Source of the DNA: Dyadobacter jejuensis
GTDB taxonomy: Bacteria; Bacteroidota; Bacteroidia; Cytophagales; Spirosomataceae
Length of the DNA: 42,070 nt
Assembly: GCF_003149085.1 (NCBI RefSeq)
Contig: NZ_QGDT01000019.1
Coordinates: forward strand, 1-42,070
Direction: 5' to 3'
The position numbers and the translations under genes were made by a program. Below, in pieces: positions 16,861-26,045 of this stretch (its first letter is position 1; each line of letters begins with the position of its first letter). The notes below the pieces were generated by a model. It made no database searches. It saw only the letters and a list, made by a program, of their open reading frames with translations, and was not told the DNA's origin.

Positions 16861-17000
16861 TTGTTCCATACGCATAGCCGCATGATGTAGGTATTACGAA
16901 TCGCCATGATCTTATCGGATTTCTGGTGAGTATCGGTTAAACGGATTTATGATTGGCAAATTCGCTCTTAGTTATTGTTTTATGCCCAAAATTCGAAATA
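16861..17000 (-). other. Unidentified short gene remnant
   Basis: On the - strand the frame reads THQKSDKIMAIRNTYIMRL and CVWNNL to a TAA at the junction with the higA copy. Upstream the frame is broken by a stop. It looks like a C-terminal tail fused to, or cut by, the duplicated higA segment. I do not recognise the family; a transposase tail is possible. Confidence 0.3.
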
Positions 17001-17030
17001 AGAAAAGCTTGTTTGAATGATTAATTAATA

Positions 17031-17063
17031 CCAGACAAAGTATATTTCACATACTCTGTCTGG
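17031..17063 (-). terminator. Terminator of the PUL2 operon
   Basis: CCAGACAAAGTAT (17031-17043) and ATACTCTGTCTGG (17051-17063) form a 13 bp stem with one mismatch and a 7-base loop, 10 bases past the sulfatase stop. An A/T-rich tail follows on the - strand. Confidence 0.72.
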
Positions 17064-17073
17064 ATTAATTTGC

Positions 17074-18504
17074 TTAGTTACTTTGTTCTTCTTTTTGCTT
17101 GATAAAATAGGCGTTCATACTATACTCTGATGCTGCAGCCCATTTTTCGTTGACCTTGGGAAGAAAGGCCTTGAGCCGTTGTTTTATCTTAGTATATTTT
17201 TTGTTGCCGGCCTCATTATACCATTCGTTTGGATCGGTTTTAAGTAGGTATAGCTCTTCTGACCCGTCTTCATAATGAATGTAACGGTAATCTGAGGTGC
17301 AAATGGCATGGTTATTCCGGGCCCAGGTAGTAATGGTGGGGTATTCCCATTCGGTGTTTGGCGCCAACAGAAGTGGACTTAAACTTCGAGCCTCAAGGTT
17401 TTTATTTTGCAGTAAGTCGCATAAATCCGTTAGGGTAGGATATATTGAAAATAATTCAACAGGGACATCTATCTTAACATTATGAGGCAATCCAGGTCCA
17501 GAAAAAATAAGTGGAGCCGCCGTTGCACTATTCCATAGGCACATTTTGGCGAATGTCCCCTTCTGGCCCAATCTATATCCATGATCGGACCAAAGTACAA
17601 CAATGGTATTGTCGGCATAAGGACTGTTTTCTAGTGCATTTAATACCTCCCCTACATAGTGGTCTACGAAGGATACGCTAGCCAAATAGCCGTGAAGAAT
17701 GTCTTTCCACTGACCGGTCTCAATGGCCCAGTCGGTGGTGGGCATCATAGGGAGGTCGTCCACTTCCAGGGCAATCGCCGGTAGATCATCGCGATCACTT
17801 TTAAGATAGGGGGGCAAATGAATTTTGTCCTTGTCATAAAGGTCAAACCACTTTTGAGGGACATACCAAGGTACATGAGGACGCAAGAAGCCGACGGAAA
17901 GGAAAAATGGACGATCATAACTCCTATGAAGTCGTTCTACCGCCCATTGGGCAGATTTGTAATCGGGCATTTGTTCGTCCGTTTCAGGAAATGCGCCCCA
18001 ATCCGTGGAGGTTTTCTTTTGATCCCAATGAAAATTCACCTTGGGTTTAGGGCCAAATCCAGGTACCCTGCCCCCACTTTCATCGAGTACTCCATCGGGG
18101 GCATGTTCATGGAAAATTTTCCCTACACCCATTGTATAATAGCCGGCGTCTTTAAAATACTGCTGCAAAAAAGTGGACTTTTGAGTTGCGGCGTTCACTT
18201 CTTTGATGGCATTGTCGTCGATCATACCATAAATGCCCGAGGTTGATGGCCTCACTCCAGTCATCACGGCTGTTCGAGACGGGCCGCACATCGGCGACTG
18301 GCATTGGGCATTTGTAAACAAGACTCCTTTATTAATGAGCTTGTCTAGGTTAGGCGTAATGGCATCGGGATGTCCCATACCACCAATGAAGTCGTTCAAG
18401 TCATCCACAGAAATCATCACGATATTGGGCTTGATCTGCTTTTGAGAGTAAACAGCCTGAGAACTCAAAAGTCCCAATAATAGCATACAGCGCAGTACAA
18501 TCAT
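17074..18504 (-). CDS. Secreted type I sulfatase (S1 family)
   Basis: The 476-residue protein has a signal peptide (first about 21 residues, ending AVYSQ). PNIVMISVDDLND supplies the metal-binding Asp pair (Asp34/35). The formylglycine motif is Cys73-Gly-Pro-Ser-Arg77 in PMCGPSRTAVMTG. WSDHGYRLGQKG further on holds the second Asp-His metal pair. The pattern VDDLND...MGHPDAITPNLD is like iduronate-2-sulfatase-type S1 subfamilies, possibly S1_7. It hydrolyses a sulfate ester on a sugar, after Cys is matured to formylglycine by a sulfatase-maturing enzyme not seen here. It is the last gene of PUL2, 33 bases after susD, and it marks the PUL2 substrate as sulfated. The exact linkage is not predictable. 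Confidence 0.92.
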   Translation of the reverse strand: MIVLRCMLLLGLLSSQAVYSQKQIKPNIVMISVDDLNDFIGGMGHPDAITPNLDKLINKGVLFTNAQCQSPMCGPSRTAVMTGVRPSTSGIYGMIDDNAIKEVNAATQKSTFLQQYFKDAGYYTMGVGKIFHEHAPDGVLDESGGRVPGFGPKPKVNFHWDQKKTSTDWGAFPETDEQMPDYKSAQWAVERLHRSYDRPFFLSVGFLRPHVPWYVPQKWFDLYDKDKIHLPPYLKSDRDDLPAIALEVDDLPMMPTTDWAIETGQWKDILHGYLASVSFVDHYVGEVLNALENSPYADNTIVVLWSDHGYRLGQKGTFAKMCLWNSATAAPLIFSGPGLPHNVKIDVPVELFSIYPTLTDLCDLLQNKNLEARSLSPLLLAPNTEWEYPTITTWARNNHAICTSDYRYIHYEDGSEELYLLKTDPNEWYNEAGNKKYTKIKQRLKAFLPKVNEKWAAASEYSMNAYFIKQKEEQSN

Positions 18505-18537
18505 AACTCTCTAATTTGTATTTAATTGGCCTTATTT

Positions 18538-20055
18538 TCAATAACCTGGATTTTGCTCCCAGCCATTTAATCTTATTTCGTTCAAAGGTAGGGGCAGTAA
18601 GTAATCGCGTTGTAAGTCCACATTCCGGGGTTCATAAGAGTCTGCCGAAGTAAATACTTCACTCAAGTTTTGCCAGCGCTGAATATCAAACCATCTTTTA
18701 AATTCGAAGGCGAGCTCCAAGCGGCGTTCTTCCCGTACCAAATGTATAAAATCTTCGTTGGCAATACCTGCTTGTACGTTTTCGGGGAAGCTATTATTGG
18801 AAGCACCATTGAAACGGGCCCTGGTTCGTATGAGGTTGATGTAACCAATGGCTTCATCGGTTGCACCCTCCGTTTCGGCGATGGCTTCTGCTGCCATTAA
18901 AAGTACGTCAGCATATCTGTAAATATGATAATCATTATCGGCCCTACGGTCATCACCAGCGTCCTGAGGCCCGGGATAGCGGTAGTATTTGGCAATATGG
19001 GGGCGGTTTACAGGGACTTGGGTAACGGCCTCAATAATTGATACTTTCTGGCCGTTAATCATAACACTGTCATCCATACTAACCGCCCTTCTATAGTCGC
19101 GTGCATCCCAACTTTGATATACCTTCAAGGTAGGTACCACCACGGAAAGGCTACGCGGTAAAAGACCCCTTGGTCTGGTCTGGGAAATGAGCCAGTCAAG
19201 ATTTATATTCCCAGCCCCAAGAAGATTGTTCTGCCAATCTACCACAAAAATTGGTTCCTTTAGAGAACTGGCTAACTCACCTCGGAAAAGATTCTGATAG
19301 TCCTTTTCAAGGCTATAGTTGTACTTCCCACTCGCATTGGTAATTACATATCGGGCCTGGGTGGCAGCATCGGTGAAGTTTCTCTGAGTAAGGTATACGT
19401 CGGCCAAGACAGTTGCCGCAGTTCCCGAGGTAGCCCTGTTTCTTACATCTCCAGTGTGTTGACTTGGCAGGTGTAGTTTCGCATAGAGCAAGTCTTCCTC
19501 TACCGATTTGTAGATTTCTGCTACAGGGGTTCGAACAGCACCTTGTAGCTGAGTGGTGGTTTCGATAGGTGTATTTAAGTAAGGTACGTCACCGAAAAGT
19601 CTGATCAGGTTGAAATAGGAAAATGCCCGAATAAACCTTGCCTCGGCTTCTAGGCTATTCTTCTTTTCGGTTTCTCCATTCACCATCGGCAGGGCGGCCA
19701 GTGTGGTATTTGCTGCCGAGATAGCTCTAAAAAAGGCCTCCCAAACGCTCGCTGATATATAGTTTTGCGAATCCATATCGAACTCATCGATTTGCCGTCT
19801 TACCGCCTCGGTGCCCAAATCGCCAATAGCCGACATATCACTGCGGAGCATCAGCACTAATGGTAATTCCCGACCATATAGATCTTGAGAGACAAACTGA
19901 CTGTATCCTCCAAATATACCAGCTTCCACATCACTTAAACTTTTGAAAAATGATTCAGGGGCTAGAAGTCCTTTGGGGTCTTCTTCCAAATTGGTGCAAC
20001 CCGCCAGTAAACTAATGGTTAGGATGCTGCTTAAAAGTATTTTATTGATTTTCAT
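18538..20055 (-). CDS. SusD/RagB-family glycan-binding lipoprotein (PUL2)
   Basis: The 505-residue lipoprotein has an N-terminus ending LLAGC (Cys20) then TNLEED, a standard lipobox. ARFIRAFSYFNLIRLFGDVP near residue 140, RYADVLLMAAEAIAE near 380, LVREERRLELAFEFKRWFDI near 440 and the final WEQNPGY are SusD landmarks. It covers the SusC barrel encoded just upstream (22 bases between) and takes up oligosaccharides at the surface. It is clearly different from the PUL1 SusD, so the two loci should see different glycans. Confidence 0.93.
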   Translation of the reverse strand: MKINKILLSSILTISLLAGCTNLEEDPKGLLAPESFFKSLSDVEAGIFGGYSQFVSQDLYGRELPLVLMLRSDMSAIGDLGTEAVRRQIDEFDMDSQNYISASVWEAFFRAISAANTTLAALPMVNGETEKKNSLEAEARFIRAFSYFNLIRLFGDVPYLNTPIETTTQLQGAVRTPVAEIYKSVEEDLLYAKLHLPSQHTGDVRNRATSGTAATVLADVYLTQRNFTDAATQARYVITNASGKYNYSLEKDYQNLFRGELASSLKEPIFVVDWQNNLLGAGNINLDWLISQTRPRGLLPRSLSVVVPTLKVYQSWDARDYRRAVSMDDSVMINGQKVSIIEAVTQVPVNRPHIAKYYRYPGPQDAGDDRRADNDYHIYRYADVLLMAAEAIAETEGATDEAIGYINLIRTRARFNGASNNSFPENVQAGIANEDFIHLVREERRLELAFEFKRWFDIQRWQNLSEVFTSADSYEPRNVDLQRDYLLPLPLNEIRLNGWEQNPGY

Positions 20056-20077
20056 ATCTATTTCTTAAGAAGTGGTT

Positions 20078-23000
20078 TTAAAAAGTAATATTCAGGCCTA
20101 ACGTGTATGATTTTACATTGGGATAGCTATCGTAATCTCCCCCTAAATTGACATTACCACTTCCCTTATAGGCTACCTCCGGGTCCACTCCTGAGTATTT
20201 TGTGAAAGTCAGGACGTTTTGGCCACTTATATAGATCCGAGCATTGCTTAAATGTACTCGGGAAAGTATGGACTTTGGAAAATTATAACTTAGCGCTATA
20301 TTTTTCAGGCGCACATAAGAACCATTTTCTATAAATCTGGTTGAAGAATGATTCGTTCTGTCCGTTGTTGCCTTGGGAATATCGGTATCGGTATTGGTAG
20401 GAGTCCAGCGGTTCAATGCATCGGTAGAGGCATTGGTTATTCCATTTAACTGGCCCAATTCCATAGCCGTGAAGTTAAATAGATCGCCACCAATACTCGA
20501 TTGGAAAAATATGTTAAGGTCGAAACCTTTGTAGGATAAATCGTTACTTAGGCCGAGCAGGTAGTCAGGATTAGGGTTGCCTATGATCGTGCGGTCATTG
20601 AGGGTAAGCACACCGTCGCCATCGAGGTCCCGGAACTTCTCACCTCCTGCAACCTGTTCGAACCCTGCGCCGGGTATGAAACTATCGCCTTCTTGATATA
20701 CCCCGTCATATATAAACCCAAAAAAGCTTCCGACCGGCGATCCTTCCCGAAGAATAGACGTGTTCCCTGGCCTAAGTACGCCTGGTGCACCACCAAATTC
20801 CCTGTCAAGTCCACCTGGCAGGGACAATACCTTGTTCCTATTGACGGTAACGTTAAAATTGGTCGTCCATCTAAACTGGCCCACCAGATTTCGGGTGTTT
20901 ATTGCAAATTCCACCCCTTTGTTTTCAATGTCTCCAAAATTCTCAGTTCTGCTGGTATAACCAGAGAAAGAAGTAATAGGTACAGTAAAGAGCAGGTCAG
21001 AGGTTTTCTTAATATAATAATCGGCTGACAGGTTAATTCTACTATCTAAGATATCAATATCGGTACCTATATTGAACTGTGCGGTTGTTTCCCAGGTCAA
21101 ATCTTTATTGGCTATGGCAGTGGGTCTTACGGCGTTTAGGACGGTACTTCCACTTGAAAAAAGGACGGGTGAGATCCTTGAAAAAGATTGATACGGACCA
21201 ATAGCTTGATTTCCAGTTAGCCCATAGCTAGTTCTAATTTTAACCGCTGTAATAATTTTATTTTGTGGAAAAAACGCTTCTTTTCCTAGATTCCATGCAA
21301 AGGCTCCTGATGGAAAAAATGACCATTTGTTGCCTTCACTAAACTGAGAGGCCCCATCATAACGGCCCGTAGCTGTAAAAATGTACCGATCTGAAAAGTT
21401 ATAGTTTAAACGGGAATAATAAGATACAATCTCCGATGTAGTTGTATTTGAACTTGCTGGTTGCCAGTTGGAACCCGCATCTAAATTCCAAAAGCCAAAT
21501 GCATCAGTTATAAATCCTTTATTTGTCGCAGAAAAAGTCTCATAATCAAATTTCTGATAGGAGTATCCCGCTACCAATGAAAGAGTATGTATCTTGTTGA
21601 GCGTCTTATTATAATTAAAATAATTTTCATTGAGAAGGTTCGATCTCCTAACGGTTGTAAGTCGCCCTGCGCCATTACTAGCAATGCCATCAGCTGATAG
21701 TCGATTGTCGTATTGTCCATTTCTACTGTTTATAAAACTGAATCCTAGGGTAGAGTTAAAATATAGACCATCTAATAGGTTATATTTTAATTGTAAATTG
21801 GATTGGACATTCTCAGTAATATTTTCAATATCTCGACCATCAATCACCGCTCTAGGGTTTTCATAGGGGGCCGTCCCTACATTGCTGGTGGTATAGACTC
21901 CATTTTCATCCAGGATCCCACGGTTGGGTTCAAATCTTTGGGCCGAGGCTATAACTCCAGCCGTATTAGCTCCGTTTGAATTTTGTGTATACACCCCATC
22001 TTGTTTTTCACGACGTAGAAACGTGCTGAAGTTAAGATTTAGCCGTTTTGTAGCGGCGATATCGATTTTAGAGTTTAATGAAATCCGATTATAATCCGAA
22101 GTTTGTATGATCCCTTTTTGATTGTAAAGTGCTCCCGATACGTAATATTTTACTTTGTCGGTACCTCCAGAAACGGACAATTGATTATTTAGAATCGCTC
22201 CTCGCCTGAAGATCAAATCTTGCCAGTCGGTTTCATTGCTCAGATCATTAGGGTCGTAATATAGCGTACCTCTCGATTCATTGATGTATTCGGCATAGTC
22301 TCTTGCCCCTAACACCGACTGTCGCCCTACTTCCTTTTGGATCGAATAGGAGCTTACAAAATTGATTTTGGGTTGACCTAACACTCCTGAGCGAGAAGTT
22401 ACCATTACGACCCCGTTAGCGCCTCTAGAACCGTAAATGGCTGTTGCGGATGCGTCTTTTAATATTTCAATAGAAGCAATGTCTTCAGGTGGGGGCATTA
22501 CACCGCCTACAATACCATCGACAACAAAGAGTGGGTCACTACTCGCGTTGATAGATGTGGCTCCTCTCACTCTAATCTTATATCCCGCTCCGGGTTCTCC
22601 ATTTACCGCCTGAATTTGAACGCCTGGAGCCCGACCTTGCATGGCTTGCACCGCGTCCTGAGCAGGATACGCAGTCAGTTGTTTCTCTCCAACACTGGCA
22701 ACCGAACCCGTAAGGTCACTTTTCTTTTGGGTTCCATACCCCACCACTACCACTTCCTCAAGGGTCTTATTGTCGGTTTCTAAAGTTACATCGAGGCGCG
22801 TTTGATGAAGCAGTGGAACTTCTTTTTGAATAAACCCTACATAACTAAAAATAAGTACCCCCTCTAGGTCAGGAATATTGAAGGAATACGCCCCGTTTAT
22901 ATCCGTAAGCGTTCCCCTCTGGGTGCCCTTTAAAATGATGCTCACCCCTGGTAAACCTTCCCCTTTTTCGTCGCTCACCGTACCCGTAACGGTGATGTCC

Positions 23001-23419
23001 TGGGGTTTTTGTTTTTGCTCCATGGCCCGGGCCTGGGAATTGGACTTGGTGCCCGTAGCTGTTTTTTTAAGTATTATAAACTCCCCATTGATATGATATT
23101 CAATATGATAGGGTGTTAGGAGTTCTTCTAAAACTTTCTCTAGGGTCTCGTCCTTTAGTTTTAACGATACCTTGGTTTCGGCCGGAAAAATCCCAGGTAA
23201 ATACGTAAACTTAATATTGGATTTTTTTTCTATCGCTAACAGGGTTTTGTCAATTTCCTTGTTGAGTACCTGTATACTCAAACGGCGGTTTAACAGCTCC
23301 TGGGCCTTACCGTCCTTTGCAATGGCCAGGCTGGCCATGAGCAAAATAGTCAGAATGGGGATCCCTAATATTTTCATTATTAGTCTGGTTTTTGAACGAC
23401 TATTGAAAAACTTTTCCAT
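20078..23419 (-). CDS. SusC/RagA-type TonB-dependent transporter with STN domain (PUL2)
   Basis: The 1113-residue protein starts with a signal region (residues 1-40, ending GKAQ). An STN (secretin/TonB N-terminal) domain lies at about 45-115 (RLSIQVLNKEIDKTLLAIEK, EYHINGEFIILKK). A carboxypeptidase-regulatory-like domain follows (VTGTVSDEKGEGLPGVSI, about 143-230), then LEEVVVVGYGTQKKSDLTGS as TonB box/plug entry, the plug and the barrel ending in GLNITF. STN domains let the transporter signal to a FecR anti-sigma, and fecR and an ECF sigma gene lie directly upstream. This fits transenvelope control, where bound glycan switches on the operon. The ATG at 23419 gives a positively charged N-terminus before the hydrophobic helix. 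Confidence 0.94.
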   Translation of the reverse strand: MEKFFNSRSKTRLIMKILGIPILTILLMASLAIAKDGKAQELLNRRLSIQVLNKEIDKTLLAIEKKSNIKFTYLPGIFPAETKVSLKLKDETLEKVLEELLTPYHIEYHINGEFIILKKTATGTKSNSQARAMEQKQKPQDITVTGTVSDEKGEGLPGVSIILKGTQRGTLTDINGAYSFNIPDLEGVLIFSYVGFIQKEVPLLHQTRLDVTLETDNKTLEEVVVVGYGTQKKSDLTGSVASVGEKQLTAYPAQDAVQAMQGRAPGVQIQAVNGEPGAGYKIRVRGATSINASSDPLFVVDGIVGGVMPPPEDIASIEILKDASATAIYGSRGANGVVMVTSRSGVLGQPKINFVSSYSIQKEVGRQSVLGARDYAEYINESRGTLYYDPNDLSNETDWQDLIFRRGAILNNQLSVSGGTDKVKYYVSGALYNQKGIIQTSDYNRISLNSKIDIAATKRLNLNFSTFLRREKQDGVYTQNSNGANTAGVIASAQRFEPNRGILDENGVYTTSNVGTAPYENPRAVIDGRDIENITENVQSNLQLKYNLLDGLYFNSTLGFSFINSRNGQYDNRLSADGIASNGAGRLTTVRRSNLLNENYFNYNKTLNKIHTLSLVAGYSYQKFDYETFSATNKGFITDAFGFWNLDAGSNWQPASSNTTTSEIVSYYSRLNYNFSDRYIFTATGRYDGASQFSEGNKWSFFPSGAFAWNLGKEAFFPQNKIITAVKIRTSYGLTGNQAIGPYQSFSRISPVLFSSGSTVLNAVRPTAIANKDLTWETTAQFNIGTDIDILDSRINLSADYYIKKTSDLLFTVPITSFSGYTSRTENFGDIENKGVEFAINTRNLVGQFRWTTNFNVTVNRNKVLSLPGGLDREFGGAPGVLRPGNTSILREGSPVGSFFGFIYDGVYQEGDSFIPGAGFEQVAGGEKFRDLDGDGVLTLNDRTIIGNPNPDYLLGLSNDLSYKGFDLNIFFQSSIGGDLFNFTAMELGQLNGITNASTDALNRWTPTNTDTDIPKATTDRTNHSSTRFIENGSYVRLKNIALSYNFPKSILSRVHLSNARIYISGQNVLTFTKYSGVDPEVAYKGSGNVNLGGDYDSYPNVKSYTLGLNITF

Positions 23420-23523
23420 ACTTTTACAGTTGTTTTATTTTAATAGATTTTAAAATAGGGCAATACATTCCCTGCTTCCTGTTATCAGGAATTTCGTTTT
23501 ATTAGATGATTCGGGGATTTTGG

Positions 23524-23556
23524 GCTGGAAGCGCTGCCACGCTTCCAGCTCTTTTT
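23524..23556 (+). terminator. Rho-independent-like terminator oriented on the + strand in the fecR-susC gap
   Basis: GCTGGAAGCG (23524-23533) and CGCTTCCAGC (23540-23549) form a perfect 10 bp stem with a 6-base loop, extendable by two pairs, and TTTTT follows at 23552-23556 on the + strand only. The flanking genes are both on the - strand, where no T-run follows. A smaller hairpin (TTCCTG 23476-23481, CAGGAA 23486-23491) is followed by TTTCGTTTT in the same orientation. Confidence 0.62.
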
Positions 23557-23601
23557 ACGCTGTTTACATGAAGGGTTATAGGGTTTAGGTTGTCAAAAAT
23601 T

Positions 23602-24687
23602 TTAAAGATTACAATCTCCTCCCGAGATAATAATATCGGTTCCAAATACTTCATAAGTTGCCCCAACGGTTTGACAAATAAGGTCCAGTCTTCTAAAAAG
23701 AGTCAAGTCGCTCAAAGGGGCCGTAATTTTGCATTTCTTAAAAACTTCCTGATCGTATTGTATATTCACCCCATAGGTGTTTTCCAGACTCAGTAAGATT
23801 TCATGGACAGAAGTGTTTTTAAAATCAAAATTTAGTTTCTCTTTAGCTCCAATCAATTCTATGGGTTGTTCGACAAGGCCTTTGGTCAAGGTTTTCGTCT
23901 GCGTATCGAAAACCACCTGCTGGTTGGGAGTAAGAAAAATAGATGGATTGGCTTCAAACTTTCCAGCCTTGTCCGATGCGACGAAAACCTGTACTTTTCC
24001 TGAGGCTACCATTACATTGTTCTGTGGCGCATCTTTAGCGGCTGTCACATGGAAGCTCGTCCCGATGACCTTGACGACGATTCCCCCTGCGAATACCATA
24101 AATGGCTTTTTCATGTCTTTGGTCACCTCAAAATAACCTTTACCGTCCAGGTAGACTTTTCGAAACTCGTTGCTGAAATCGGTATATCGGATTACACTCC
24201 CCGGCTCAAGCAGGACCGTAGACCCATCCTGAAGTGTTACATTTCGTTGAGAGGAGGTATTATTTGTCTCTTCGGCCCATGCCGGGTCTAATTCCTGACT
24301 ATGTGCTTCCATTTCGATAAGGGCAGGGGAAAAGAAGGATTGGACACTCCAGACCAATCCCACTGCTACTAGCAGGAAGGCAGCAGCAGCCATCCACCAT
24401 TTTATAGGGCTAGGGGAATGACCAGCACTTTCTAAATCATATTGCTCGTTGGACAATTGGACTTCCTCCCAAATTTGGCTCTTTAGGCCTTCTTCTGGTA
24501 GTTCTTGGCTATGCTGTAATCCTAATAATATCGATTTGGCTACTATTATTTCATTCGATTTCTCAGGATACATGGTGATCAATTTCAGCCAATACGCATC
24601 GTCCTTAGGTCCCTGCGACAGTACCCAGTTCCTAAACCGATCATCTTGAAGAAAATCTTCAGTTGTATAGTTTCTATAATTTTCCAA
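23602..24687 (-). CDS. FecR-family anti-sigma factor (PUL2)
   Basis: The 361-residue inner-membrane regulator has a cytoplasmic N-terminus of about 95 residues, one transmembrane helix (residues 97-115, MAAAAFLLVAVGLVWS), then a periplasmic FecR domain (about 140-240: VTLQDGSTVLLEPGSVIRY, KGYFEVTKDMKKPFMV). A C-terminal DUF4974-like domain (about 283-355, with LNFDFKNTSVHEILLSLEN) normally contacts the STN domain of the transporter. It holds the ECF sigma factor until SusC signals. It lies between the sigma gene (196-base gap) and susC (182-base gap), the standard Bacteroidota order. Confidence 0.93.
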   Translation of the reverse strand: MENYRNYTTEDFLQDDRFRNWVLSQGPKDDAYWLKLITMYPEKSNEIIVAKSILLGLQHSQELPEEGLKSQIWEEVQLSNEQYDLESAGHSPSPIKWWMAAAAFLLVAVGLVWSVQSFFSPALIEMEAHSQELDPAWAEETNNTSSQRNVTLQDGSTVLLEPGSVIRYTDFSNEFRKVYLDGKGYFEVTKDMKKPFMVFAGGIVVKVIGTSFHVTAAKDAPQNNVMVASGKVQVFVASDKAGKFEANPSIFLTPNQQVVFDTQTKTLTKGLVEQPIELIGAKEKLNFDFKNTSVHEILLSLENTYGVNIQYDQEVFKKCKITAPLSDLTLFRRLDLICQTVGATYEVFGTDIIISGGDCNL

Positions 24688-24883
24688 TGGACTAATTTTG
24701 GCTGACTTTTGTATTATACAATTATAAAGGATGCTTTAATTGAGTTGTCCCAAAGAATGATCATAAATTTTTAGAAAAATGAACAATTTTCACTCAAACG
24801 ATCATCATCATGCCGATAGACATCTACTTTCCGAAGTGCTAGGGATGTTACCGGTGTAGGGGAGTCTAGTAGTAGGGAAGAAA

Positions 24884-25471
24884 CTAATTTAACAGAATTA
24901 AGCTGATAATGGACTGATAGGAGAGTGATTTGAGGTGTTTGCGAAGCAGACTGAGGGAGTTTGTTAAGGTATTGCGCACGGTCTTATTGGAAATATGCAT
25001 GATATCGGCTATCTCGCTGATGCTAAAGTTTTCATAGTACCGTAGGGTAATCGCTTCTAACTGACGCTTCGGTAATTTGGCCAGTACCTTCGCCAACCTC
25101 TGACTTAAGGCTGGGTCATCAAAAATATTCGGGACATCATCGAAGGCTTCTAGCTCTTGGATGAATAATGATTCCAGGTCTATTTTTTCAATATTCTTTT
25201 CTTTCTGTCCAATTCTATAAAAATCACGACGCAAACTTCGAAACAAATAGAACTTAATATTGTCGACAGGAGATAGTCTTAAACGGGTCCTCCACAGGGT
25301 TATAAACAAATCCTGGATGGTATCTTCGATTCTTGTTTCGTCTTGTAAAAACTTTTTACCATAGGCATAAAGGACATCAAAATACCGTTCATAAATCTGG
25401 GCGTATGCTGCCTTATCCCCTTTACAGAAGGCCGCCCATAATTCCGAATCTTGATGATATGGTAACTTCAA
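24884..25471 (-). CDS. ECF RNA polymerase sigma factor (PUL2)
   Basis: The 195-residue protein has sigma-70 region 2 in YAQIYERYFDVLYAYGKKFL, then IEDTIQDLFITLW. Region 4 is in LPKRQLEAITLRYYENFSIS followed by EIADIMHISNKTVRNTL, a helix-turn-helix for the -35 element. It lacks regions 1 and 3, as ECF factors do. It should direct transcription of the downstream susCD-sulfatase unit when FecR releases it. The gene starts the PUL2 run; the 574-base region upstream separates it from a divergent osmC-like gene. Confidence 0.93.
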   Translation of the reverse strand: MKLPYHQDSELWAAFCKGDKAAYAQIYERYFDVLYAYGKKFLQDETRIEDTIQDLFITLWRTRLRLSPVDNIKFYLFRSLRRDFYRIGQKEKNIEKIDLESLFIQELEAFDDVPNIFDDPALSQRLAKVLAKLPKRQLEAITLRYYENFSISEIADIMHISNKTVRNTLTNSLSLLRKHLKSLSYQSIISLILLN

Positions 25472-26045
25472 TGGTATCGTATTTTATTTTTACCAGTTTA
25501 TAAAAGTAGCTATTTTATAGAAAAATAACAGTTTTTGCTGTAAAACTCCTGTTTTTTGGTCGCCATAGTGTCTTTTAAAGTGTAAAATCTCCTAAATCAC
25601 CCCTATGGTTTTTCCTTAGGGAATAAAAAAAGGCAACGTTGGAGTCTCAGGGATTTAAATCGAATGTGAAATATTTTATCATCTATTAGTGGGGGGGCGT
25701 ATAGGGCTAAATGCTGGCGCTCAGCTATTATTTGATTGAAAAAATTTTTTTGAATTTTACTTACAACCTGTTAAAATTTTGATTGACGGCTTTCCCGATA
25801 TTAAGTATTCAGAAAGTATTTACTGTTTGCATATTGCTTCATAGCGTACTGTATGGCAGGTTTAGTTTTGGAGCTGACAGAGCCGAATCAGTAATGTTCG
25901 CCGAACCATAGAAAAGTGATTGAGAAATTGTAACTTACAAAGTACATTATAAGGGCCACATTATTTTAGCAATGGTTAACTCGACTGCGATTTAAGGTAC
26001 TGTGGTTACCAAGGACCTATTAATAACTCTTTTAAACCATCGACG
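25472..26045. other. Divergent intergenic region, no gene seen
   Basis: This 574-base stretch separates the divergent sigma-factor and OsmC-like genes and should hold both promoters. I found no clean TAnnTTTG box for either start. There is a small CCCTA/TAGGG hairpin near 25600-25623 and a short G-run near 25690. No open frame with family features was seen. Confidence 0.5.

Noticed and set aside
16861..16913. Short frame MAIRNTYIMRL read as a new gene
   Set aside because: It ends at the duplicated higA junction and its upstream frame is broken; listed only as an unidentified remnant.
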